In this document: one piece after another, positions 10,668 through 21,750 of the stretch
Layout of the letters: each line of letters starts with the position of its first letter
Numbering within the stretch: the stretch's first letter is position 1
Assembly (NCBI GenBank): GCA_020055645.1
Contig: CM034549.1
Coordinates: 9,079,501-9,143,500, forward strand
Direction: 5' to 3'
Length of the DNA stretch: 64,000 nt
Source of the DNA: Tomocerus qinae
Lineage: Eukaryota > Arthropoda > Collembola > Entomobryomorpha > Tomoceridae
Translations under genes and position numbers: made by a program
The notes under the pieces: model-generated
What the model saw: the letters and a program-made list of their open reading frames with translations, nothing else
Told to the model about the DNA's origin: nothing
Databases searched by the model: none

Positions 10668-10742
10668 GCGATAAGTGCAATGATTACTTACATGGTTATC
10701 CTACTACCGTTTCGAGGTTCGGAAGGTGATAAAAAACATTAA
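10668..10742 (+). pseudogene. Orphan last exon of a gustatory receptor (relic)
   Basis: After TTTTCAG, 25 codons match exon 3 of the receptor genes downstream: AISAMITYMVILL, then PFRGSEG.. and a stop at exactly the same place, and they share the ..KKH C-terminus of the gene at 16728. The signature TYxxxxxQF has become ..PF (Gln to Pro). No exon 1 or exon 2 is detectable upstream. It is a leftover of an extra receptor copy at the 5' edge of the cluster. Confidence 0.85.
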
Positions 10743-11514
10743 AAAACTTTTCACAAATTGTTTATTTCCTTAAATTTGTTTCTTTAACAAATTGCCAATT
10801 AATGATGATGTGTCGAATAGTAAATCATTTTAATGTATTTTAGAGCATGCATTTATTTATTTTTAGCAAATAACTTTGCGGCATAAAGGTTTGGGACATA
10901 TACGTTTAGGTTTCTTTATTGTTTATTTATTAAAATTTCTAGTTGGTCATCGATATTGCGAACAAATTAACATTAAACACTTATTAGGATCGAAGCTTTG
11001 CTTAGTATCCTTATGAATTTGTCGCCGTCACTCTGTCCGATCGTCTGGCTGTCTGGTCGTCCACTATTAATAAGGAGCAACTATATCTTTGCAGTGGCAT
11101 AACTTATTTCAAATCTGTTTTTTGCATATGGTAGCACATATATTCAGGAGCAACCAGTTATCATTAGAATTCAAATTTGATGCATCCCTTGGTTTGTGGA
11201 AATTATATAAGTACGGAAGGTGAGGCAGACAGTAATAGTACGGCAGGTGAGACAGACAGCGTAGTAGCATAGAGGACTGACTACACACCGCGCTGGTATT
11301 AACATGCTCTGAAACTGCGGGAGACAAATGCAATATAAAATAGCTTCTCTTTAGTGCAACGATTAGTTGAATACAATTTTCGTTCCATTGCAATAATATT
11401 GTCATTGCATTGTAACCCAAAAGTGAAAATTGGCTAAAGAAGAGGATTTTTGTCCATTGTGATTAGTTAAATACAGTTTGAAACATTTTATCGTAAAAAT
11501 TGTCAAAATATAAG
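10743..11514. other. Non-coding spacer with minor direct repeats
   Basis: A short imperfect repeat, ACGGAAGGTGAGGCAGACAG followed by ACGGCAGGTGAGACAGACAG, lies at about 11212-11260. Otherwise I see nothing supported. Confidence 0.4.
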
Positions 11515-13230
11515 AGTTTGAAACATTTTAACGTGAAAATTGTCAAAATATAATGGAAATGGTTGTCCAACTTCACTTCATTATAAATACACGTGTGGGA
11601 TTCATCAGTGGTGAGTGCAGTTAACTACAATTATCACAAATCACTATTTAGGTATTGTTTAAATCACAATACTACATTCAATTTGTATTGCAATCCAAAA
11701 AATTATTAATCGGGTATAATCCTAATCGTGACACTCGATTCTTTCCAGCTTTACAGTCACCTGGTGCGGAATTGATTGGGTTGTGATTAGTTTGAAACAT
11801 TTTATCGTAAAAATTGTCAAAATATAACGGAAATGGTCGTCCATCGTCACTTCATTATAAATACACGTGTGGGATTCGTCAGTGCTGAGTGCAGTTAACT
11901 ACAGTTGTCACAAATCATTATTTAGGTATTGTTTAAATCACAATACTACAGTGTGTCCCAAAATGAATGACTCACACTTTGACCCTAAATAACTTCTGAA
12001 CGGTCTAATATACTCAAACGAAATATACACCATTCGAAAGACCAAGCGAAAACTTAGAAATTAGCTAACTATGAATACTAACAAAAAATTTTAACTAGGT
12101 AAAAAGTTGCTTGGAACATAAAAGGGGAATTCGGACTCCCGTAAATAACTTAATGCCACTTTGATCTCTAATAACGTTTGAATAATCAGGTTTATGGCAA
12201 AGAGAATAACGGCAATGAAAAGGGGATGCAATTTTGAGTAAAATCCAAATTTTCTTAATTATTAAAGTAAAAACACCTACTTCTGGAAAGTGACCTGCCA
12301 AAAAGAGTAACGCTCATTGAGAAATTTTTGCAAAGACTGATTATGACTCAGATTTTGTCAGGAGGATAATTTGACATTTGATTGTCGTTTTTGAACGGTA
12401 TTTCTGGTTTGGTTGTACCCCGGGGCGGTCACTGCTAAATGATTTAATGTTTCAAGGTCCTTCAATAAGAGAATGATCCAACAATCCCGAGACACAGAGT
12501 CAAAACCAAATCTAATTCACAGCAGTTCAAGTCACAGCACATTGAGGTTAATTCCAAAGTTCCACGATTATTCGTAATTTTAGATTCTTATTAATCACGT
12601 GAGTTAATATCTATGAATTCGAAAAACTGTCCCAAAACGACAACCAAATGTCAAAATTATCCTCCTGACTAAATCCGGGTCATAATCAGTCTTTGCAAAA
12701 ATTTCTCATTGAGCGTTACTCTTTTTGGCAGGTCACTTTCCAGAAGTAGGTGTTTTTACTTTAATAATTAAGAAAATTTGGATTTTACTCAAAATCGCAT
12801 GCCCTTTTCATTGCCGTTATTCTCTTTGCCATAAACCCAATAATTCAAACGTTATTAGAGATCAAAGTGGTATTAAGTTATTTACGGGAGTCCGAATTCA
12901 CCTTTTTTCGTCCATGCAACTTTTTACCTAGTTCAAATTTTTTGTTAGTATTCATAGTTAGCTAATTTCTAAGTTTTCGCTTGGTCTTTCGAATGGTGTA
13001 TATTTCGTTTGAATATATTGAACCGTTCAGAAGTTATTTAGGGTTAAAATGTGAGTCATTCATTTTGGGACACACTGTATATTCAATTTGTATTGAAATC
13101 CAAAAAAATATTAATCGGGTATAATCCTAATCGTGATTCACGTTACTATATTGAATTTGTATTTCCAGCTGACTTGCCGAATGCATCCCTACTCATTATT
13201 AAATGACATATTCCGTTCTTTCCAGCTTTA
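11515..13230. repeat. About 274-bp direct duplication, second copy split by transposon
   Basis: Copy 1 (about 11515-11783) and copy 2 (about 11789-11948 plus 13080-13230) share TTTGAAACATTTTATCGTAA, ACACGTGTGGGATTC, GTGCAGTTAACTACA, ATTTAGGTATTGTTTAAATC and TTAATCGGGTATAATCCTAA. Copy 2 is interrupted by the 1129-bp foldback element, so copy 1 supplies the empty-site sequence. The duplication preceded the insertion. Confidence 0.85.
11949..13077. mobile_element. Foldback MITE, 1129 bp, copy 1 (TA target)
   Basis: Inverted arms of about 450 bp begin CAGTGTGTCCCAAAATGAAT and end with the reverse complement ..CATTTTGGGACACACTG, with a loop of about 230 bp. TA flanks both sides (11947-11948 and 13078-13079). 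The paralogous empty site at about 11670 reads CAATACTACATTCAATTTG; removing the element plus one TA gives the same with one substitution. TA duplication and CAGTG ends fit Tc1/mariner-type mobilisation. The 68-codon frame present in both arms is an arm-symmetric by-product, not a gene. A second copy is at 44558-45691. Confidence 0.9.
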
Positions 13231-14069
13231 CAGTCTACTAGGAATTGATTGAGTTCTGCATGTTGACACATGGTGAAGAATTGAAGTCCACTATTTGAAT
13301 AAACATTTTATCGTGGAATCTACAAAATCGACAAGATATCACTATTTAGCTTGGTGTTAATTGACTCCTGAAGGGTGGATATTCATGACTACCAGCAGTT
13401 TGATCTGGAACAGGAATGGGATTTCGGAATGGGACTAATTCAAAAGAAAAACCCATATAAAATTTCAGACTATTTTATAGGAGTTTCTTTACAGAACCCA
13501 GCTGATACGGGCAGGGGAAGGGGGGAGGAAGGGGCGGGAATCTGTCTATTTGCCTTGATTCTAATGACAACTGATTGTGGCTGAATACATGTGCTACCAT
13601 ATGCAAAAAGCAGATTTGAAACAAGTTATGTCGTTCCAAAATATGCGTGCATTTTATTATCGTAGGACAACCAGACCATCATAATTTTTTTTAAATCTCC
13701 CGCTTCGATCCTGCGTATACGCCTGTTGCCCACAGTTTATGTTTAAATTCACAAACAGTTAGAGAATGTCTTATGATTATTTTAAGAACTATTATACTTG
13801 TATTATCCTAGATCTTAAGAAAGCTGACCAATCCATGTATACTTTAGTCAAAATTGTTAACTTTTCTATCATTTGAGGACACTACATTTGACAGGAGACT
13901 TGAAATGTCATTATCTGTAAAGTCTTCTGGCATATTGGCCGGCTCCTTACACATATTGGAGTTCATTTGTCTTTTGAGCATAGAAGATAACGATCAAAAA
14001 TAGCTTGATGATACAAACTTGGAAGAAATACCTACTAATTAGAGGATCCAATTTCATCTGAATTAAGCA
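13231..14069. other. Upstream region of first receptor pseudogene
   Basis: No convincing exon. A 69-codon open frame at 13375-13584 ends in a Gly/Arg/Glu-rich purine tract and resembles nothing I know. Confidence 0.4.
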
Positions 14070-14182
14070 ATGGAGGAGACGAACTTATCCAACGCAAATC
14101 CAAAAGACGAAGATGTCTTAGTTGGAACTGGAATCTGGGCCTTAACTCTGGGAAAGATTTCAGGTTACCAATGCCTAACAAT

Positions 14183-15419
14183 GGTTGTAGGAGAATTCGT
14201 CAATACAGTTTCGACAATTGACAAAGGAGATTTCGACAAGAAAAAGTTTAATATCGACAATGGTAAAGGATTATTCGACAATGACAATGGAGATATCGAC
14301 AAATCAAAAATTTCTTTTATTCACACAAAATGTCATACAACATAATAATATGCCAATTAGCAGTATTAGCGTTATACTTACTTTTAAAATTCCGTAGTCA
14401 ATATTAATATTCTGTAGTCTATTTATTATATCTTTATAATTCTATTTATGATAATCATAATGGCCATAACTTATATATTGCAGCATTCTCATCACCTTCT
14501 GTGTCAGAGGCTTCTTCAATCATTCTGTTTCTTCTTATAATCTTTTTATCGCTACTGTCTAATAAGTGGGCTATAGCAGCACAATGTCGTGCAGTATCAA
14601 TGATATTGTAAGTTCCAATGACTTTCCTTATTCTGCTGTCCAATAGGACATATTTATTGCCAGGTTTTTCCATAAACCTGCATCGATTCGTTGTACAGCT
14701 AAATGCCACTTGCTCTCCTCTAACTGTAATTTTTGAGTTATGAATACCCTCCTGGCTGTTAGTAGTAAGCAGAATCTCTGATAAATTACGCTGGTAACAA
14801 TTCTACATATCTGGAGGGAAAGTTGGTTGACTTGTCCAAGTGCCTATCCAATGCTTTTCAACATGAGTGCATGGAGTAAGAATTGATGGGAAAGTAGTCC
14901 TGAGTTCTAAAAAACGAATCCTTATTTCATTCTGTGGAACAAATGCTAATGCTATCATGGACCTGACATTCAAGCTAATATTTGTGTTTGGGTCAATATA
15001 TTGTTTTTGCAGACCTAACTCTTGTATTTTACGATAAAAACACTGACTGACCACTCATTTTGAAGATTCCAGGTCAACTTCTACAGTGCAACTGAAGTGT
15101 AGTTTAAGTATTACATTAGTTGAGCAATGTTGACTTCAACTTACACAAATGCCTAATTTTATTATCTTGGACTAAGGGAGATTACGAGCGAAGAAACCAA
15201 ATGAGGAGTACTAATTTACGTCTTATCAAGTAGCAAATAATACACTACAGACAACATCACAGAATTACTGAGTACAATATTAGTATATTCCTATTCATTG
15301 TCGAATTCCCCATTGACATTATCGATATCTCCTTTAACATTATCGGAATCACCTTTTACCTATTGTCGGAATCACCATTGTCAATTGTCGAAATTTTATT
15401 GACGAAATCTCCGGATACC
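14183..15419 (-). mobile_element. MULE-like DNA transposon inserted in receptor exon
   Basis: It is 1237 bp, bordered by perfect 8-bp duplications CTAACAAT (14175-14182 and 15420-15427). Ends are inverted: GGTTGTAGGAGAATTCGTCA at the left, GGTATCCGGAGATTTCGTCA at the right (reverse complement), followed in both arms by AATA and TTTCGACAATTGACAA and then degenerate copies of a GGAGATATCGACAAT-like unit. The minus strand encodes remnants of a transposase C-terminal region. Eight-bp duplications occur for several superfamilies (Mutator-related, hAT, P, Merlin); the protein remnant favours a Mutator-like element. The short length implies internal deletion. Confidence 0.85.
14455..15054 (-). pseudogene. 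MULE-type transposase remnant
   Basis: Reading the minus strand from 15054, about 84 codons include IALAFVPQNEIRIRFLEL, HWIGTWTSQPTFPPDM, a TAG, then NCYQRNL..TTNSQEGIHNS. This resembles the C-terminal part of FLYWCH-associated MULE transposases, where a Trp normally follows FPP.(L/M) and a TNN/TTNS.EG.H box follows. TGG to TAG at that Trp would explain the stop. The frame stays open to 14455 with unrecognised Cys/Arg-rich sequence. The catalytic DDE part is missing. Confidence 0.6.
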
Positions 15420-16170
15420 CTAACAATACGAAATACAAAAGGAAACCTTCGAGTGTTGGAGAAAGCAAAATTGTTTTCCATCCCAGCATGTTGGAATATA
15501 TTCCTTCAAATTTTGTGCATTCTTAAACGTACTCTTATTATTTACAGCTTATTGATTCAGTATCAATATGGACAATATTCGGAAATGGGGCAAACGTCTT
15601 TTTTGACTATATTTGTTATCGAAATTTCACAAATAACTTTCGTCGCATTTCTAAGAATGTACAAATGGCATTCCCAATAGTCGCGGCTTTTGTGTATGGT
15701 ATTGGCCTTTATTACTTGTGTAAGGAATGTGGAGCTGTAACAGAAGGATTCCTGAAAGTCTTGCATAAATTACAGAACCTCCCTTACGATCTTCTTAACA
15801 AGGAAATTGAATCAAAGGTAAATTGCATTATAGCTCAAACTCTTCCCAATCAATAGTGGATCAAGGTAATACTAGGAAAACTAAGCTAAATATTTTCTTT
15901 GAATTTTTGAAGATTATTTTAACCACGGCGAGATTAGCTAATAGTCCGCCCTGTATAACTGTTGGAGGATTTTTCAAAATGAATTGCTCTCTACTGATAT
16001 CGGTAAGTTTTGCCTTTAATGCCAAACAGATATTTTAATAGACTCCTAAGAAAAGTGGAAATATCATAATCTAGAATTGGCAATTTTCTTTTTAGGCTTT
16101 AAATGCAATGGTTACTTACATGGTTATCCTACTACAATTTCGAGGGTCTGAAGGCAACAATAAACATTAA

Positions 16171-16727
16171 AAATAACCTTTTCACCAACAAATGGAGTTT
16201 AATTTCATAGTTATTTCTAAATTTGTCATTTTGTGTCATTATCGTCAATTTCTCAAGTTTTCTTGAACGTCATATTTTGTACCTTATACTCTCCCATCTC
16301 TGGTTATTACACAAAATGCAAACAAAATTGTCCACTTCTGTTTATTAACAAACTTTCAATAGGGAGTGGCTAGATTAGTCTGAGAAGATTAAATTATTTT
16401 TAGGAAGCCTAACAATTCCAGGTGTTACAACGAAGAAGAAGCGAAATTATTGACTTTTCTTCTGTTTGGGAACAATACATATGTAGAGTAAGACTCTATT
16501 AAGACTTTCAGCCAATCGGACGACTCCTTATGAAGTGGGGTTCATTCTAAATTATGGTTTGAATTAAAAGAAGGTATTGAGTCAGTGATAGAATAGGAGA
16601 CACCGACGTAACAAAACAGTTTGACAAATTGTGTACAAAAGCGGAGATACTTATTAACAATTTTAACATTAGCAATATTAACACTAACCCACGGTACACA
16701 TCCAATTTGAATTTTATCACTTAAGAA
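16171..16727. other. Intergenic region between receptors
   Basis: AT-rich; presumably holds the 3' end of the pseudogene and the promoter of the next receptor, but no recognisable motif stands out. Confidence 0.4.
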
Positions 16728-18225
16728 ATGGAGGAGACGAAATCTTTCAAGTCAAATCCTAATGACGAGGATGTTTTAATTGGAACTGGAATCTGGGCAC
16801 TAACTCTAGGAAAAATTTCTGGCTACCAATGCTTAAAAACATTCAAATCAGAAGAAAATCTCCGAGTATTACAGAAAGCGAAATTATTTTCTACTCCATT
16901 TTGTTGGAATATAATCCTTCAAATTGTTTGTATCTTTAAATTTAACATCTTATTATACTCTTTTATGACTCAGTACGAAGCATTCATGGAAGTGGGACAA
17001 ACATCTTTTCTAACTGGATGGGCACTTGAGTTTTCCCATTTAATGTTTGTCTGGTTCCTACGAATGTTAGGAGTTTGGGAAAGGGAAGGTCACATTGCTA
17101 TTTGGCACACGACGGTTAAATTTTACAGTCTTCTGCGAAGAATAAGACCTGATTTTGATACCCAATATTCTCATTTGCAAACTGGAATTTACAAATACTT
17201 AAGAAACTATTCCGTAATGGTAATAATGTCGTGTTTAATATTTTTCCCATGCACGACCACGATTACCATACTTAACTATAGCAGCGAAATTCCGCTTTAC
17301 GCTCTTATTGTAACCATTATTTTCAGCAGCATTCGTCTTTTTGATATACTTTTTCATGTAGCCAATTCGTTGTTTCTCATATTCTTCACAAAGTTTTTCA
17401 ATTTCGGATTGGATGTTATAATCCATGAAATGGAGGAATTGTCTTTGACTACAGTATTGAATAGATCTATTTATATCGAAGAACTTCTGTTTGTGAAATC
17501 CAATGATAAAACTAGAAGCAGTATGACGAGCAAGATAACAGTAAATAAACATGAGAAACAAGTCATTATAATTAAATCCCTGGACTTAATTAATGCATTG
17601 GAAGTATTGATTCACGAATTTTCTGCTACATTTAAGAAAAGGATGTTAGTAGAATGTTCACTCACCTTTATCTTCATTCTGGGAAATATATTTTACACCT
17701 CCACATCAAAACTACAATATTCAACAATGATGTATTTGTCATTTCCAATTATTGCTATTATTTTTTACGCAATTGGACTGTATTATTTGTGTAACGAATG
17801 CGGAATCGTCACAGAACGTTTCCTGAAAGTCTTGCATAAATTACAAAACCTCCCGTACGATCTTCTTAATAAGGATATTGAATCCAAGGTATATTTCTTT
17901 TCTCAATTCAAATGGTCAGAGAAAATACCAAATACAAGTTAAATGGTTTTCTTTGAATGTTTTTAAAGATTATTTTAACCTCGGCGAGATTGGCTAATAG
18001 TCCGCCCTGTATAAATGTTGGAGGATTTTTCAAAATGAATTGCTCTCTACTGACATCGGTACATTTCTCTTTTAGTACTTAATACAATGTAATTAATGTA
18101 ATCGCTATAAAACTATTTAAATGAATCTATCCTGATACCTTTCTTTGCAGGCTCTAAGTGCAATGATTACTTACATGGTTATCCTACTACAGTTCAGAGG
18201 TTCTGAAGGCCACAAAAAACATTAA
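16728..18225 (+). CDS. Gustatory receptor, subfamily I (three exons)
   Basis: Seven-transmembrane chemoreceptor of the insect-type 7tm_7 family; such proteins are ligand-gated cation channels for tastants in sensory-neuron membranes. Exons 16728-17888, 17969-18058 and 18151-18225 join in phase 0 to 441 residues, a typical GR length. The start MEETKSFKSNPNDEDVLIG is conserved with neighbours. Hydrophobic segments are spread along exon 1. Exon 1 ends ..YLCNECG..RFLKVLHKLQNLPYDLL..ESK; exon 2 encodes NSPPCINVGGFFKMNC; exon 3 carries the diagnostic TYMVILLQF. Splice sites are GTATAT/AAAG, GTACAT/GCAG. It lies head-to-tail in the cluster, about 600 bp from each neighbour, and is the closest paralogue of the pseudogene upstream. 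No defect seen. Confidence 0.93.
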
Positions 18226-18833
18226 TTATTAATCTTTTTACACTAACAATATCAACATAACAAATTTTTCCATGATGCTATATTATTACTGTATTATTTA
18301 TTCGAAAATATACATCTGTACATTTAATATATATTGTAAAATTGGGTAAAATTGAACATTTTTTATGCGAAACTAATTTATTGCTTATCATTTACCTACA
18401 GGTTTCCTAATGGAAAAGCCAATTAAAGTATTCATATTCTTAATAGTTGCATGATCTTGAACGAAAAGAAGTAAACACCTATTAATAATTGTGTAAACTC
18501 ATCAAAATGAGGAGTAGGTGCTCAAATGTTGATACAGAGGTATTAATGCATTAAAGATAATTTAATCAAATAGAACCAGTACAAATCATATTAAAAGCAC
18601 TTCCAAATATTTTTCTACACAATATTATTTACAATTTGACATAAACGGCTACATCATTCAATTTCCAAAACCTTGATTAAAAGCAGCAATTACTTTAATT
18701 TTGTACTTAAGTTGTGGTGGTTCTTGTACACAATTTCCAGGAGTAATTTATGAGAACTGAACTGAAATTAGAATAGAGTCTAGAAAATTGAAACATTTAT
18801 TCCTTAAATACTTAATTACATTCGATAAGAACA
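18226..18833. other. Intergenic region between receptors
   Basis: No gene or repeat recognised in about 600 bp of AT-rich sequence. Confidence 0.4.
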
Positions 18834-21084
18834 ATGTCTACTGACGAGGAAATTTTAATCAGAACTGGAATTTGGGTTTTTGCAATGGGTAACATTTCTG
18901 GTTACTATTGTTTAAGTTTCCGAACTGTGAAAGAGAATTTGCGGGAGGTGAGAAAAGCGAAATTATTTTCTTTTCCAATAATTTGGAATGCAATCCTCCA
19001 CATTGTGTTCGTTTTAAAAAACACCCTAGCGGTATATAGTATAGTGGGACCCGAAAAGACATTTACTTTTAACAGTCATGGACAAACTGAATTCATCACT
19101 TTTTTGGCTATTGAATTCTCGCAAGCATATTTTTCCTTATTACTACGAATCTTAGGAGTTTGGAAAAGACAGAGTTACGTTGCCATTTGGCAGGCTACTG
19201 TAGCATTTTATAGTCAATTGCGAAAAGTGAGATCTGATTTTGATGGAAAATATTCTCATCAAACAACAAAAATTTATACCCATTTGAGGAATCATTCTCT
19301 GGTTGCAATATTGCTAAGTCTAGTTTTGAGCACATGGTATATCGTGCTTGTTTCACTACAAACTACCGACGTAGGATTTGTATTTCTGATTCTCGTTGCG
19401 TATCAAGTTTCGCATTTACTTTTTACTAGTTTTCACATTGCTAATTCAATTTTTCTTGTTTTGTTTACAAAAATATTTAATTTTGGTTTGCATGTTATAA
19501 TTAATGAACTCGAGGAATTGTCTACCACCGAAATAAGTAGCCATATTTTTGTCGAAGAGTTACTATTCGTCAAAACTAACGAGAAAACAAAAAATGGTTT
19601 GTTACACAAAGCAAAGGGAAATATTGACAAAAGAAATGACCTAATTAAACTACTGGATTTAATAAATTTATTGGAAGAGTTGATCACTGAGTTTTCAGCT
19701 ACGTTCACCAAAGGAATACTAATAGAATGCACATCAATACTTATCTTTATTTTGGGACATACTTTTTATGTTTTGACGATGACTCATGGTGAGTTACTAC
19801 TTTATATAGTAATACCTATAAGCTTTATCTTTTTATATGCAATTTCTCTGTACTGCATTTGCAATGAATCTGGAACTATCACGGAGCAATTCTTAAAAAT
19901 ATTACAAAAATTGCAAAACATACCCTATGATCTCCTCACTCCGGAAATGGAATCAAAGGTAATTCATATATTTTATTAAAAAGCAATTCATGTTCGAAAT
20001 GAATTTTTTATTATTATTCATTTTTTAAATAAAGCCCTTAGCTCTGCTCTAATTAGAATGCGGTATTGCTGAAAGGAATTTATTCGAATTATTTTGAATT
20101 TATTCGAATTATTTCGAATTTATACTTTTACTAGTTGAATCCTAGCACATAAAGTGTGCTAGAAAATGTTGAAATCAGTAAATTTCTAGCGACTGCGCAT
20201 TGGCCCGAATTCCATAGACCGTTGATTGGACTCATTACTGATAGTCTAGTTCTTGCTCATTAGTTACAAAATATTACCCTTACTCATTGAATTACCAAAT
20301 ATTACCCTTACTCATTAAATTACCAAATATTACCCTCACTCATTAAATTACAAAATATTACCCTTACTCATTAATTACAAAATATTACGGACATAGGTAT
20401 ATACAAACATTTATTCAAGGATAGTGAAAGAATTCCATGCGCATGTCCCACTTTACGTTTATGTAGAGTAAAGAATAGACCGTTGATTGGACTTAGTACT
20501 GATAGTCTAGTTCTTGCTCATTAGTTACAAAATATTACCCTTACTCATTAAATTACCAAATATTACCCTTACTCATTAAATTACCAAATATTACCCTTAC
20601 TCATTAAATTACAAAATATTACCCTTACTCATTAAATTACAAAATATTACCCTTACTCATTAATTACAAAATATTACAGACATATATACAAACATTTATT
20701 CAAGAATAGTGAAAGAATTCCATGCGCATGTCCCACTTTACATTTATGTAGAGTAAAGATCACTACCCCTTTCAATTTGAAAATGTGCATAATTTCTCGA
20801 ATTGATTATTGCTATCTACCTGTCTTTGTATGAGTTGAGCTTTACATTGTATTTTCAGATTATACTAAATTCTTCTAGAGTGGCTAACAGTCCTCCATCT
20901 ATAAATGTGGGAGGTTTTTTCAACCTAAATTGTTCTCTAATGACATCGGTAAGTTTAAATTAAACTCAGTATGCTTGATATATCTATATACATTAGAATA
21001 AATAATATGTGTTATGATTTACAGGCTTTAAGCGCAATGATAACCTATATAGTTATTTTAATACAATTTCGAGGCTCGGAATAG
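18834..21084 (+). CDS. Gustatory receptor, subfamily I, long intron 1
   Basis: Exons 18834-19958, 20859-20948 and 21025-21084, all phase 0, give 424 residues. It begins MSTDEEILIRTGIWVFAMGN and shares GxISGYYCL, AIWQATVAFYSQLRK and ..KTNEKTKNG with the neighbouring paralogues. Exon 2 contains NSPPSINVGGFFNLNC and exon 3 TYIVILIQFRGSE then a stop, so the tail is five residues shorter than in the gene at 16728. Intron 1 is about 900 bp, against 80-220 bp in the paralogues, because it contains a duplicated minisatellite block (20216-20757). All splice sites are canonical (GTAATT..TTTTCAG, GTAAGT..TTACAG). No lesion seen; presumed functional taste or contact chemoreceptor. Confidence 0.93.
20216..20757. 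repeat. Duplicated minisatellite block in receptor intron
   Basis: Two copies of a block about 261-280 bp long (from 20216 and 20477) each start AGACCGTTGATTGGACT and end CATGCGCATGTCCCACTTTA. Inside, a 27-28-bp unit containing TTACAAAATATTACCCTTAC is repeated about four times in the first and six in the second block. It lies wholly in intron 1 and explains that intron's length. Confidence 0.9.
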
Positions 21085-21750
21085 TGTCTAATTTGCCCTC
21101 AATCCATCCAACTTGCTATAATTTGGACAAATATTCTTAACCCACAAATCTTTCACAATTCACAAGAATCACAAGTATGAACAAATTCAATTTAATTCTA
21201 CTTAACTAGTTAACCATGATTAAATGAATTAATCGCAAAACTATTCTATTAAAATATAAACAACATAAATAAATACTTTAGTGAAATGCTCTTAAAATTA
21301 ATTTGGCTGAATAGAGATCCAAATAAATTGTAAACTGGGTCGACAGTAATAAAAGGATGAAACCAACAATTTATTATTGACTCAGTGAAAGAGAAATGTA
21401 AATAGTTGTATTTCCTCTTTGTAAAGTAGTAAAGGCAATTTATTTTGACCTAATCATTTTTATTTCTCATAGTGTATGTATTATGTAGAACAAGTCAGTA
21501 TAAGTGCAATAAGTGCACTTGTTCACTTCAGTTTACAGAAATATTAGTTCTACTAAAAATTTCATAAAAGTGGTCACAAAAAGATTGAAATCGTTTACGC
21601 CAAAATGACAGTTATACACAATAAGCATTTTTCAATAGTCGTTAAGAGTAAATTCAGTATTTATTCAGCATTGTGTGGGAAATAATATACGTCGATTTGG
21701 GTATCTTCATATTTGACATAAATATTATATCTGTAGTGATTGGTATAATT
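21085..21750. other. Intergenic region between receptors
   Basis: Nothing recognised. An ATG-less open stretch from 21673 precedes the receptor start in frame, but the ATG at 21751 aligns with the neighbours' starts. Confidence 0.4.

Larger units (their letters stand above)
14070..16170 (+). pseudogene. Gustatory receptor pseudogene, transposon-split and deleted
   Basis: It starts MEETNLSNANPKDEDVLVG and continues GIWALTLGKISGYQCL like its intact neighbour at 16728. A transposon (14183-15419) follows CTAACAAT, and the same 8 bp recurs at 15420-15427; omitting the insert and one repeat leaves the frame continuous. After ..FVAFLRM the sequence jumps, at about 15660, to the region equivalent to the penultimate membrane segment (..YGIGLYYLCKECG), a deletion of roughly 670 bp relative to the neighbour that also breaks the frame. 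The tail is preserved: exon 1 ends 15817, exon 2 is 15913-16002, exon 3 is 16096-16170 with TYMVILLQF. Two independent lesions make it a null allele or fixed pseudogene. Confidence 0.95.

Noticed and set aside
12095-12931. Two near-identical 68-codon frames on opposite strands
   Set aside because: They are mirror images within the two arms of the foldback element at 11949-13077; no domain and no independent support.
13375-13584. 69-codon frame MDIHDYQQFDLEQ..
   Set aside because: No domain or paralogue, and it ends in a purine-rich low-complexity tract; not reported as a gene.
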